A DNA stretch of 64,000 nucleotides, from contig NZ_AP018288.1 of NCBI RefSeq assembly GCF_002368335.1, positions 3,801,044 through 3,865,043 on the forward strand, given 5' to 3'. Below the pieces are notes generated by a model. The model ran no database searches. It was not told where the DNA came from and worked only from the letters and a program-made list of their open reading frames with translations. Origin of the DNA: Nostoc sp. NIES-4103 (GTDB lineage Bacteria; Cyanobacteriota; Cyanobacteriia; Cyanobacteriales; Nostocaceae). The translations under genes and the position numbers were made by a program. Shown one piece after another: positions 16,000-24,271 of the stretch (its first letter is position 1; each line of letters begins with the position of its first letter).

Positions 16000-16821
16000 A
16001 ATCTATACCGAATGATTTACTAGACTCTAACCAAAGTTAGAGGGTATTGCTAATTCGCTCATCTATAGTCATAAGAAATAGATTCAGAACAAAAATAGGT
16101 AAGATACACAATAAAAATCTTTTGAAATTTTCAACTTTTCTTTTACCTTCAAAACGAAAAAGATTGAGATAATTTTGTTTCTGATTACTATAGGACTCAT
16201 ATTTGATTTTTGAAATATATGTAGACACGCCAGTAGGGTGGGTTAGCCAGAGGCGTAACGTACCAACCGAAGCTTTGGTGACGTACTACAAATACTTAAT
16301 TTTTTTCATAAATCAAGTCTAATTCCTATACTGTTTAGGTTAATCTTTATTTACCATAAAAATCAGCTTATTAAAGATAACCCAGATTATCTACTTTAAC
16401 TTGAATTCGATGAACCTCTCCCTCCCAGCCTCCCTCTCCTTTTAGGAGAGGGAGGAGAAACTAAAAAATAAGGGTTTTACTCCCCTCTCCTACAAGGAGA
16501 GGGGTTGGGGGAGAGGTCAAAACAGCACTTGTCGAACTCACGTTACTTTAGGAGTTACGCATTCTTTACCTAAAATAACGATATTACGGCATTGCGAGCG
16601 ACAGCTAAGCAATCTTAAACTTTGATTATTTCGTTACAGTGCGTAAGTCCTATACCTGATAAATAGACTTAAAGCATTTTTGCAAGTTTTTGTTAAATGC
16701 ATTTCAAAATAAATGAAATAGAACGATAGCCTACCATCATAAACTACACATGTAGGGTGAATAAATAAGTAACCCAGCAGAATTAATTACATACATATTT
16801 ATCCTTGATTGGACAATAATC
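16000..16821. other. Intergenic region upstream of the 16.8-24 kb gene cluster
   Basis: Apart from the dispersed repeat at 16398-16544 the DNA is AT-rich. The promoter for the cluster should lie in 16550-16820. A 63-codon minus-strand frame (16037-16228) has no recognisable features and is not called. Confidence 0.4.
16398..16544. repeat. 147-bp dispersed repeat (copy 2, intact)
   Basis: Inverted ends AACTTGAATTCGA (16398-16410) and TCGAACTCACGTT (16532-16544). It contains two hairpins built from CTCTCCT/AGGAGAG and an A-rich spacer. It serves as the uninterrupted reference for the copy at 10838-11149. Confidence 0.8.
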
Positions 16822-18837
16822 ATGAAAAATTTTACCGTACAAACTACTTTACTAGGTCAAGTTACTGATGTTAATCCTGAAAAAAGTGCTTTTGTAATTA
16901 AATGCCGTAGCGGCGATGAATTCATTGTTAATACTGGACAAAATACACAATTTCAATTTTTAACAAATTTGGATGGGATAAACCGCGATCGCATCCCAAC
17001 ACCTGAAGATTTTCATCAATCTTCACCAGCCGATTTAGTGAGAAAATATATCCAACCTGATAGCTTAGTTGTTCTACAAGGTGTTTATCAAGAAAATAAC
17101 GGCAGCCGCCACTACGATGTTCGTACTGTTAATTTACTAAATTCATATAGAGGACAAAGTGAATATCTTTTTGAGCAGACACATTGGTGGTTGACGCAAA
17201 TTGCCCGTTTAGCAGATAGTTGGTTAGGCTATTTATTTCCCAATAAACAAACCTATGAAATCGATGATTTTGCTCTTTACCGAACTAACTTAAACATCAT
17301 CGGTTTACCAACAGATGATAACATCCAAGAATGTGCTACTCTTTCTAGGCTGATCTATGGTCTTTCCTCTGCTTACTTGCTAACTGGAGGCGAACGTTAT
17401 CTTTCAGCAGCGCGTGCAGGAGTTCAATATCAGCGAGAAACTTTTCGTAGTTTAACATCTGATGGCAAACATTGTTTTTGGGCTTTTGGTAAGCGCAAAA
17501 CTGAGTACAGTTATCAGTTATATATACGTTCTCTTAACGAAGACGATAGAGATACAATCCCACTTTACGAACAAATTTATGCCTTAGCTGGATTAGCTCA
17601 GTACTATCGAATCACTTTAGATTGGGAAGTACTTGATGATATCAAGCGTACTGTTCGTGTTTTTAATGATTTCTTTACCGATCCAGAATCAGAGTACGGC
17701 AAACATGCTTACGGTGATTATTTTTCACACCTTGATTATGTGACATTACATTGGGATAGTCCTGCTCTTGGTGATAACCAAGCCAGAAAAAATTGGAATT
17801 CCATAGGGGATCATATACCTGCTTATTTAATTAACGTGATTTTGGCATTAGAACCCTTGCCATTAACTGATCATGGTCACGAAGAAATCGGAAAATTTTT
17901 AGAAACCTGCAAAAAGATTCTCAAAACATCATCCACAATCATTGTCGATAGATTTCCCGATCCAGATCCCAATGTTTTGTTTGTGAATGAACGATTTTTG
18001 CGAGATTGGAAACCAGACCATAATTGGCGGTGGCAACAAAATCGTGCTGTTGTCGGACACAATTTAAAGATAGCCTGGAACCTGACTCGTGTTGCCAACT
18101 ATTATTACTTCTTAGCCGCCCAATCTGCTACTGATAACCCACAACAAGCCGAAGAATCACAACGCTTAGCCGATAAGTTGATGAAGCTAGCAGACAATTT
18201 AGGCATAAACATGGCAGAGATTGGCGTAGATCTATTTAGGGGTGGAATCTTTGATACTTTAGAACGTAATCCCCAAAATGGAACGCCATTAGAATTTCCT
18301 TGGTTCAACACTAAAGACTTCTGGCAACAAGAACAAGCCCTATTAGCCTACTTAATTCTTCATGGTTGCAGTAATGAAAATCATGACCAAAAACAAGAGT
18401 ATTTACGGTTAGCACGAGAAACCGCTGCATTTTGGAATCTATTCTTTCTTGACCAAGACAATAAAGGTATTTTCTTCCGAGTTAGTGAAAGTGGCGATGC
18501 AATTACTGTGGGGCAGTACGGACAGAAAGGAGGACATGCAATTTCTGGCTACCATGCTTTTGAATTGAATTATTTGGCGCATATCTATATCAGTACTTAT
18601 GTGACGAAACAACCCTTCTGTTTGTATTTCAAACCGAATCCTGATTGTCGAGCGCGATCGCTTAATGTTTTACCTGATTTCTTTAAACCCAATACTCTAG
18701 AAGTGACCAGAATCAGCATTGATGGTAGCGATCGCACTACAGTAGACTCTGATAACTTCCAACTTGAACTCGGAGAAAAAGAATTTCAACTTGGTTCAGC
18801 AGCAGAAATCATTGTGGAATTTACACCTAAAACTTAG
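16822..18837 (+). CDS. AGE-like (N-acylglucosamine 2-epimerase fold) protein with extra N-terminal domain
   Basis: 671 residues. Residues about 1-110 are beta-rich (QTTLLGQVTDVNPEKSAFVI, SLVVLQGVYQENNGSRHYDV) and may form an OB-like domain. Residues about 120-610 look like an (alpha/alpha)6 barrel of the AGE / six-hairpin glycosidase kind: SAYLLTGGERYLSAARAGVQ, YEQIYALAGLAQYYRIT, NLKIAWNLTRVANYYY, GQYGQKGGHAISGYHAFEL. The last 55 residues are beta-rich. AGE-fold enzymes epimerise or isomerise sugars; which sugar is unknown, and a hydrolase or lyase of the same fold is possible. No signal peptide. It is the first gene of a tight run: the next start is only 10 bp away. Confidence 0.6.
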   Translation: MKNFTVQTTLLGQVTDVNPEKSAFVIKCRSGDEFIVNTGQNTQFQFLTNLDGINRDRIPTPEDFHQSSPADLVRKYIQPDSLVVLQGVYQENNGSRHYDVRTVNLLNSYRGQSEYLFEQTHWWLTQIARLADSWLGYLFPNKQTYEIDDFALYRTNLNIIGLPTDDNIQECATLSRLIYGLSSAYLLTGGERYLSAARAGVQYQRETFRSLTSDGKHCFWAFGKRKTEYSYQLYIRSLNEDDRDTIPLYEQIYALAGLAQYYRITLDWEVLDDIKRTVRVFNDFFTDPESEYGKHAYGDYFSHLDYVTLHWDSPALGDNQARKNWNSIGDHIPAYLINVILALEPLPLTDHGHEEIGKFLETCKKILKTSSTIIVDRFPDPDPNVLFVNERFLRDWKPDHNWRWQQNRAVVGHNLKIAWNLTRVANYYYFLAAQSATDNPQQAEESQRLADKLMKLADNLGINMAEIGVDLFRGGIFDTLERNPQNGTPLEFPWFNTKDFWQQEQALLAYLILHGCSNENHDQKQEYLRLARETAAFWNLFFLDQDNKGIFFRVSESGDAITVGQYGQKGGHAISGYHAFELNYLAHIYISTYVTKQPFCLYFKPNPDCRARSLNVLPDFFKPNTLEVTRISIDGSDRTTVDSDNFQLELGEKEFQLGSAAEIIVEFTPKT

Positions 18838-18847
18838 GTAAGCAGTT

Positions 18848-19510
18848 ATGACTACTCGAATGCTAGAAGGAAAGAAAATTGCCATTCTTGTAGAGAGTGA
18901 ATTTATTCCAGAGGAAATAGCAGCTTATCAGCAACACTTTGGCGAACTTGGGGCGACTGTACATCTTATGTCTCGTCTATGGGGTTACGAAAGTCTGCGT
19001 TTTGTCAGTGATGTGGATGCAGTGGGCAAATCTTTGGAATACCTAGATGTGAACATTGACTTCCAGAATGTAGACATGAATGATTATGCTGCTGTGATTG
19101 TCAGTGCTGGCTATACGAGTGTACGTCTGCGTTACTTTGACCCTCCAGCAGGTTGTCCCATCAGTCCAGAACAGACTCGTACTGCGCCAGCCGTGCAATT
19201 CTTTGCCCAAGCCATGACTAATCCCAAAATTGTCAAAGGGGCTATTTGTCACGGATTGTGGCTATTGACACCGATACCAGAACTACTGCAAGGGCGAAAA
19301 GTAATCTGTCACGAAGTCACCCTGGCAGATATTGCGAATGCTGGTGCAGTTTATGTGCCATCTGCTTCTGGAATTGTTGTTGATGGTGACTTAGTTACAG
19401 GGCGTTCAGGTCATGATGTCGGTAGATTTATCGATGCGATCGCCCAACTAATTATCCAACACAATACAGAACCAGGGCAAAAACAGGAATTGATCAAAGT
19501 TACATCCTGA
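18848..19510 (+). CDS. DJ-1/PfpI family protein (copy 1)
   Basis: 220 residues, class I glutamine-amidotransferase-like fold. The nucleophile elbow is GAICHGLWLL with Cys134-His135, and the conserved acid is Glu16 in ILVESEF, the arrangement of DJ-1/PfpI/YhbO proteins. Known activities in this family include glyoxalase III, protein or nucleotide deglycase (debated), chaperone and isocyanide hydratase. It starts 10 bp after the AGE-like gene and ends 16 bp before the EthD gene, consistent with one operon. A paralogue with the same GHGLWLL-type elbow ends the run at 23345-23974. Confidence 0.85.
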   Translation: MTTRMLEGKKIAILVESEFIPEEIAAYQQHFGELGATVHLMSRLWGYESLRFVSDVDAVGKSLEYLDVNIDFQNVDMNDYAAVIVSAGYTSVRLRYFDPPAGCPISPEQTRTAPAVQFFAQAMTNPKIVKGAICHGLWLLTPIPELLQGRKVICHEVTLADIANAGAVYVPSASGIVVDGDLVTGRSGHDVGRFIDAIAQLIIQHNTEPGQKQELIKVTS

Positions 19511-19526
19511 CTTCAGGAGAAAAGCA

Positions 19527-20432
19527 ATGAGAACAGCTAATTATGCACAGCGAGATCAAGCTGCACAAGTAGTTTTTTATGTCCCACTGTGGAAGAGAAA
19601 GGGAATTTCTCTAGAGTTGTTTGATGATTATTGGCGAAATGTTCACGGCCCAGTTTGCGCCCGCTTACCTGGTCAATATCAATATTGGCAGTTTCATGTA
19701 GCTCATAATGAAGGAGGTATCTGGCCGACTATTGAGGGTATAGATTACAACACATCCGCAGAAGATCAGTTTGATGGCATTGCTGAGTTAACTTTTAAAA
19801 CCCCTGAAGACCGTCAGACATGGTTTCAGGCTTCTACCATCCTCATGGATGATGAGCATAACTTATTTCGTAAGGCGATCGGTTATAACACTAACCCCGG
19901 TAACTCCATCACCTATGTAGACGGTATTGAAAACGCTACACCTAACGGTTTAGTCGGTGTTGAAAAGTTTCACATCATGCTCAAAAAAGCTGATGATATA
20001 AGTGTAGAAGAGTTCCGCCAATATCTTAAAGAAAGCTTTGCTTCAGAGATAGTCAAGAGTGATTTAGTGCTGAAGTTACGAATACATTTGTTTGAAGAAG
20101 TAGATAATTCTCGCCCCGATGCGGCTGGTGTATCTCATTCTGAACAACCAGAAAAAAATTATCAAGCAGCATTTGAAATTGCCTTTTCCAATCGCCTAGA
20201 AATGGAAAACTTTTTTGCTTCCGAAATATACACCACAGCCACAAAATACCAAGCCAAATACCTCAGACAAATTAGCACATTTCCAGAAAGAACAGCTTTC
20301 ACATTTGTCTATGATGGTCAGATAACACTAGCAGGTCAGCGTAGTTCTACAGTTGCTGATTTGATTACAAACATAGGAGCAATCAATCAACTTAAAGATG
20401 ACATTTCTATTTTGATGCTTGGTAAACGCTAA
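19527..20432 (+). CDS. EthD-domain protein with two dimeric alpha/beta-barrel domains
   Basis: 301 residues. Residues about 12-130 carry the EthD signature FDDYWRNVHGPVCARLPG with His40, and a second ferredoxin-like domain follows (GVEKFHIMLKKADDISVEEF, about 140-290). EthD-like proteins are small cofactor-free enzymes or accessory proteins in ether degradation, polyketide ring closure and decarboxylation. AGGAGA at 19515-19520 supports the ATG at 19527. Substrate unknown. Confidence 0.75.
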   Translation: MRTANYAQRDQAAQVVFYVPLWKRKGISLELFDDYWRNVHGPVCARLPGQYQYWQFHVAHNEGGIWPTIEGIDYNTSAEDQFDGIAELTFKTPEDRQTWFQASTILMDDEHNLFRKAIGYNTNPGNSITYVDGIENATPNGLVGVEKFHIMLKKADDISVEEFRQYLKESFASEIVKSDLVLKLRIHLFEEVDNSRPDAAGVSHSEQPEKNYQAAFEIAFSNRLEMENFFASEIYTTATKYQAKYLRQISTFPERTAFTFVYDGQITLAGQRSSTVADLITNIGAINQLKDDISILMLGKR

Positions 20433-20462
20433 TCAAGTTAATATTTTGTATAGGGCAAAGTT

Positions 20463-20822
20463 GTGTCTAAGAATTCTCTGAAAAAAAATGCAGTCCTCGA
20501 CGATCAACAACTGCAAGCAAATCTCAAAGCAATCAATCCCAAATTTGGGGATTTTGTAATTCGTGTCGCAGGTGAAGCTTGGGGTCTACCATTAATCGAC
20601 CAAAAAACCAAAGCTTTGATCACAATTGCTGTTGATGTAGTGAATCAGGATCATGTAGGGCCAGGTAATCCTTTTGGCACTCATGTTTACATGGCTATGC
20701 AGCAAGGTGCTACCCGTGAAGAAATAGAAGAACTACTTTTATTCATGTGTGTTTACGCTGGATTTAACAAGGCGGCTGGTTGTTTTGGTGCTTTGAATGA
20801 ACTTTTAGATTCGCCAACATAA
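20463..20822 (+). CDS. Carboxymuconolactone decarboxylase (CMD) family protein
   Basis: 119 residues, the usual length of a single CMD domain. Recognisable text: DQKTKALITIAVDVVNQ, FGTHVYMAMQQGATREEIEE and LLFMCVYAGFNKAAGCFGAL. The CxxC redox pair of AhpD is absent, so it is closer to gamma-carboxymuconolactone decarboxylase-type members than to an alkylhydroperoxidase. The start is GTG at 20463, 30 bp after the EthD gene, with AGGGC upstream. Confidence 0.8.
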   Translation: MSKNSLKKNAVLDDQQLQANLKAINPKFGDFVIRVAGEAWGLPLIDQKTKALITIAVDVVNQDHVGPGNPFGTHVYMAMQQGATREEIEELLLFMCVYAGFNKAAGCFGALNELLDSPT

Positions 20823-20859
20823 TCAATAGAAAAATTGAAATTTCTAGGGAGTAGATTTT

Positions 20860-21339
20860 ATGACAGATATAAAAAAATGGCCAACACTCTCAGGCGAAAA
20901 GGTAGACATACTCAAGCAAGTCTTTTTGGCTGGTGAGTCAATGAATATAGATAACTTTGTAAAATTTTTTAGTGATGATGCTGCATATCGATTTGGGAAC
21001 TCTCCTATTGTATTTGGACATGAAGGCATCAAGCAATCTTCAATTGATTTTTTAAAAAAAGTAGAGGGCATACATCACCATATCAAAAATATCTGGAAAA
21101 TTAAAGACCATGAAATAGTCGTTGAACTTGAAGTAACTTATATACGCTATGACGGCAAAGTTTTCACACTTCCTTGTTGTGATATTATCCGGTTTCAAGA
21201 CAAGAAAGTGCGGAAAATGCTGATATTTATGGATATATCACCAGTTTATAAAACACCGGAAGCTACATTAAAAACTAATGTTGAAGATAGGCAAGAAGCA
21301 AGGGAACACAATAAATTCAGTTACATTTTTGACAAATGA
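20860..21339 (+). CDS. SnoaL/NTF2-like protein (copy 1)
   Basis: 159 residues. SnoaL-like cone fold: the N-terminal helix KQVFLAGESMNIDNFVKFFS is followed by DDAAYRFGNSPIVFGHEGI and the beta-sheet half (EIVVELEVTYIRYDGKVFTL, KMLIFMDISPVY). Members are cyclases, isomerases, hydrolases or binding proteins for small hydrophobic ligands. About half of its residues match the protein at 22319-22702, so the two are paralogues. A 30-residue C-terminal tail is unique to this copy. AGGGAG at 20846-20851 supports the start. Confidence 0.75.
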   Translation: MTDIKKWPTLSGEKVDILKQVFLAGESMNIDNFVKFFSDDAAYRFGNSPIVFGHEGIKQSSIDFLKKVEGIHHHIKNIWKIKDHEIVVELEVTYIRYDGKVFTLPCCDIIRFQDKKVRKMLIFMDISPVYKTPEATLKTNVEDRQEAREHNKFSYIFDK

Positions 21340-21364
21340 TATAAATTTGGCTCTTTTAAGAATC

Positions 21365-21517
21365 ATGACAACAAAAGTTTTTGAATCAAAACTGAGTTTA
21401 GTAGAAACTTTACGTAACTCGGCTATCGAGGGTAATGTTGATATTTATCATTTTCAGCAATAAAAAATTTATGAATGGCAAGTTTATCCTATGTATGAAG
21501 CATTCGTCAATAAATAA
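21365..21517 (+). pseudogene. Short ORF with an internal TAA between SnoaL copy 1 and the VOC gene
   Basis: ATG 21365 gives MTTKVFESKLSLVETLRNSA and on to HFQQ, then TAA at 21461-21463. The same frame continues with KIYEWQVYPMYEAFVNK to a second TAA at 21515-21517. The 198-bp gap is the longest inside the run. It may be a decayed small gene or simply non-coding; no family is recognised. Confidence 0.25.
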
Positions 21518-21537
21518 ACTTAAAAAAGGAATTTAGT

Positions 21538-22272
21538 ATGGATTTAGGTAAATATCTATATGGAGTTCAACATACAGGTGTAACCGTAGAAAACCTAGAA
21601 CGTTCTATTGAGTTTTATACAGAAATTTTGGGTGGAGTAATTGTTTACAGACGTAATAGTTTTGTTCATGAAGTGATGCAACATACTCTTTTTCAAAAAG
21701 AAGAATTAGATGCGATCGCTCAAAATCTGCATCCACGAACTTTGGGAATTGTTGATATCAAAGATGGTAGTGCAGAATCAATGGATATATGTTTTATTTC
21801 CTTTGGAAATTTAGTTGTTGAACTGATTCACTTCCGCAATGCTAATGGTAAACCAAGCGATCCTAATATTTTGGGAACTATTCCTACCATTGTCACTTAT
21901 ACAAACTCCATGCACCTATCATTTCATGTCAAAGATGATGTAGACCTGAGTGTTTTTGCTAAATCATTAGAAGAAGAGTGTGAGAAACGTGGATTCGGCA
22001 ACATTAAATGTAATCGCGTTATTCATGTCAAATCCCCAGAAGAGCGTAAAAAGGTAGCACTAAAATACTATTCTAATAAGTTTTGGAATGAACCAGATTC
22101 TTTTATAGAAGGTTACTCTGACCTAGATTTTGGTAAGTTTGAAGGTTGGTCTTTAGTTTATTGCAAGGGGCCTAGTGGTGAACAACTTGAATTTAATCAA
22201 GTCAGGCTCAAAGCAAAAGAACTATTTACAGAGGCTAAAGATAAATACTATCAGCTTAATCAAAGTAAATAA
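21538..22272 (+). CDS. VOC (glyoxalase/bleomycin-resistance/dioxygenase) superfamily protein
   Basis: 244 residues, two beta-alpha-beta-beta-beta halves. Candidate metal ligands are His12 (GVQHTGVTV), Glu95 (NLVVELIHF), His126 (NSMHLSFHV) and Glu218 (GEQLEF), the usual H/E...H/E pattern of glyoxalase I-like enzymes. FYTEILGG in the first half is also typical. An insertion of about 40 residues lies in the second half. AAGGA at 21526-21530 supports the ATG. Could be a lyase, isomerase or dioxygenase; the substrate is not known. Confidence 0.8.
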   Translation: MDLGKYLYGVQHTGVTVENLERSIEFYTEILGGVIVYRRNSFVHEVMQHTLFQKEELDAIAQNLHPRTLGIVDIKDGSAESMDICFISFGNLVVELIHFRNANGKPSDPNILGTIPTIVTYTNSMHLSFHVKDDVDLSVFAKSLEEECEKRGFGNIKCNRVIHVKSPEERKKVALKYYSNKFWNEPDSFIEGYSDLDFGKFEGWSLVYCKGPSGEQLEFNQVRLKAKELFTEAKDKYYQLNQSK

Positions 22273-22318
22273 TAGGAACAAAATTTTTCAAATATTCAAC
22301 TACCAGAGGATGATTGAT

Positions 22319-22702
22319 ATGGCTGAGAGATCACCAGGGGATTTAAAAAAATTAATTCAACAAGTATTTGAAGCTGGTGAAGCGATGGATATTGATAGAT
22401 TTGCCCAGAAATTTACTGAAGATGCAGTTTATAAATTTGGCAATGAACCAGTTGTATATGGTCGTCAAGAGATTGCCAAAGCTGATTCAATAGCAGCTTT
22501 TAATACAACAGTTAACTCCATAAAACACCACATTGAAAATATGTGGGAATTGGGAAATATGTTAATTGTAGAAATGGATGTTACTTATGTCCGCAAAGAC
22601 GGAGAAATTTTTAATTTACCTGCTTGTGATACTGTCTGGTTTGATGGAAACTTAGTACAAAGGATGAATATATATATGGATATTACACCAGTACTAAATT
22701 AA
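22319..22702 (+). CDS. SnoaL/NTF2-like protein (copy 2)
   Basis: 127 residues from ATG 22319, which has AGAGG 9 bases upstream; the longer frames from 22175 and 22310 run into the VOC gene or lack a site. The fold and sequence parallel copy 1: KKLIQQVFEAGEAMDIDRFA, DAVYKFGNEPVVYGRQEI, IVEMDVTYVRKDGEIFNL, MNIYMDITPVLN. Both copies share the FGN-PxVxG and MDITPV blocks, so they probably arose by local duplication and may form a heterodimer. Confidence 0.75.
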   Translation: MAERSPGDLKKLIQQVFEAGEAMDIDRFAQKFTEDAVYKFGNEPVVYGRQEIAKADSIAAFNTTVNSIKHHIENMWELGNMLIVEMDVTYVRKDGEIFNLPACDTVWFDGNLVQRMNIYMDITPVLN

Positions 22703-22749
22703 GTTGAAATGTGACTTTTTTATTAATTGAGAATTGTACAAAGTTTAAA

Positions 22750-23325
22750 ATGATGAAACTTCGTTTTAATTATTACCAAGATTTAAGTGCCGATTATTCA
22801 AAACCAGGGCTAGTTTCTCCAGAATTAGCAGAAAAGCTCATCTTTGATGCTGAAAAATTTATTTCCTTAAAAGAAGACCATTTTCCGGCAATCACTCCAG
22901 ATTATCCATTACAACAGATTGAACAAGAAAATAAAGCATGGTGGCCTACCCATTGTGAAGCACTGAGGCAAGGTAGAGGGGATATTTTAACTGGAGAATA
23001 TCGCCAAGAATTAGTTTATTTCTGCCAGGATGGCCCCTACTACGGACTAGAAGCACAAAAAGAACGAGAGCAACATTGGTGGGCTTTAATTGCTCAACCA
23101 GGTGTAACTATGTGCTGGCCAATTGTCATGTTTCATGGTGAATTTGTCTGGTTTGAATGGAATTGTCTTGATAATGAAACTAACGAAATAATTGCTAAAG
23201 GTAGTGTTGCCTGGTTGCGCCGAGGTCATCGAGGCGGCTGTTATCTCAAGGGTGAACAACTAACTTTTTATCGTGATGTTTTTGCCCCTGATGAACTTTT
23301 GAAATTGATTACTATAGCTCACTAA
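22750..23325 (+). CDS. SnoaL/NTF2-like protein, third and divergent member
   Basis: About 191 residues from ATG 22750 (MMKLRF); a GTG at 22711 would add 13 residues without a better ribosome-binding site. Aromatic-rich with a likely NTF2-like cone: WPTHCEALRQGRGDILTGEY, YGLEAQKEREQHWWALIAQP, VMFHGEFVWFEWNCLD, GSVAWLRRGHRGGCYLKGEQ. The fold assignment rests on this pattern only. It lies between SnoaL copy 2 and DJ-1 copy 2 with gaps of 47 and 19 bp. Confidence 0.55.
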   Translation: MMKLRFNYYQDLSADYSKPGLVSPELAEKLIFDAEKFISLKEDHFPAITPDYPLQQIEQENKAWWPTHCEALRQGRGDILTGEYRQELVYFCQDGPYYGLEAQKEREQHWWALIAQPGVTMCWPIVMFHGEFVWFEWNCLDNETNEIIAKGSVAWLRRGHRGGCYLKGEQLTFYRDVFAPDELLKLITIAH

Positions 23326-23344
23326 ACAATACACGGAGGATAAG

Positions 23345-23974
23345 ATGGTTACTGAAGGTAAAGGTAAAATTGGTGTTTTAATTGAAGAACATTTTGACCC
23401 ATTTGAATTTCGGGCTTTCAATGAATACTTTCCTCAACAAGGTTATCAGGTTGATTATATTTCTCACTTGTGGGGCAATAAAGAAATAACTTTTCATAGC
23501 AATTCTGAGGATGGTATAGTTAAAGAACATGTAACTGTCACTACAGAAGTTAGTGATATTAATCCAACCGATTATAAGGCAATAGTTTGTATTGGTGCTT
23601 ATGCAATGGATCGGCTGAGATATGAGGAAAAGGTGAAAAAAGATCAGCCCAATCAAGCGCCGGCAGTTGTGTTTATTCGTCAAGCCATGCAAGACCCTAA
23701 TGTCAAAATAGGAGTGATTTGTCATGGTTTATGGCTACTTTGCGCTGCTGATGTTTTGGTAAATCGGCGAGTAACTTGCGCCCATAATATTCTGGTTGAT
23801 GTGGAAAATGCTGGGGCTGAAATTATTTACGAAAATGATTTAGCTGCCGACATTGTGATTGATGAAAATTTAGTGACAGGGAGACATCCTGACCTGGTAC
23901 ATAAATTTATGGAAACCTTGGTCAGAGAAATTGAGAATAAACAGCGCGGTCTTCACGCAGCTATGACTGTTTAA
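23345..23974 (+). CDS. DJ-1/PfpI family protein (copy 2)
   Basis: 209 residues. Same layout as the protein at 18848-19510: Glu14 in VLIEEHF, nucleophile elbow GVICHGLWLL with Cys126-His127, and the C-terminal VTGRHPDLVHKFMETLV. The two copies share the longer elbow context (ICHGLWLL) and a preceding APAVxFxxQAM block, so they are paralogues. Strong ribosome-binding site GGAGGA at 23335-23340. Last gene of the tight run; no terminator hairpin follows, only heptamer repeats. Confidence 0.85.
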   Translation: MVTEGKGKIGVLIEEHFDPFEFRAFNEYFPQQGYQVDYISHLWGNKEITFHSNSEDGIVKEHVTVTTEVSDINPTDYKAIVCIGAYAMDRLRYEEKVKKDQPNQAPAVVFIRQAMQDPNVKIGVICHGLWLLCAADVLVNRRVTCAHNILVDVENAGAEIIYENDLAADIVIDENLVTGRHPDLVHKFMETLVREIENKQRGLHAAMTV

Positions 23975-24020
23975 ATTTTGTACAGGATTAACGCAAGTAC
24001 TATAAATTTTTAGTTGAGGC

Positions 24021-24059
24021 AGTCAATAGTCAATAGTCAATACTCAATAGTCAATAGTC
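24021..24059. repeat. Heptamer tandem repeat (AGTCAAT)n
   Basis: Five or six units of AGTCAAT with one variant, in the 297-bp gap between DJ-1 copy 2 and the GH13 gene. Confidence 0.8.
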
Positions 24060-24271
24060 TAAAAACACTTGATATTTGTAAGAATTCTGCACCCAGGAGT
24101 CAAAAACCAGAATTATTAAGGTTTTAGGATGATTTTTTATTTATTCTGATTCCTTAATTCTTACTGATATTTGACTATTGACTGTGGATTTTTGACATAC
24201 ATAACTTTTATTTAACATGCCAGTTGCGTAAATTATTTTGTAGTTTTGAATGCTCGAAAAAGGATATCAAT

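Noticed and set aside
16037..16228. 63-codon minus-strand frame in the rdgB to AGE spacer
   Set aside because: Low-complexity Lys/Phe/Leu sequence in AT-rich DNA, no ribosome-binding site and no recognisable family.
22175..22318. Longer N-terminus for SnoaL copy 2
   Set aside because: It overlaps the end of the VOC gene and lacks a ribosome-binding site; AGAGG before 22319 fits better and matches the length of the paralogue's domain.
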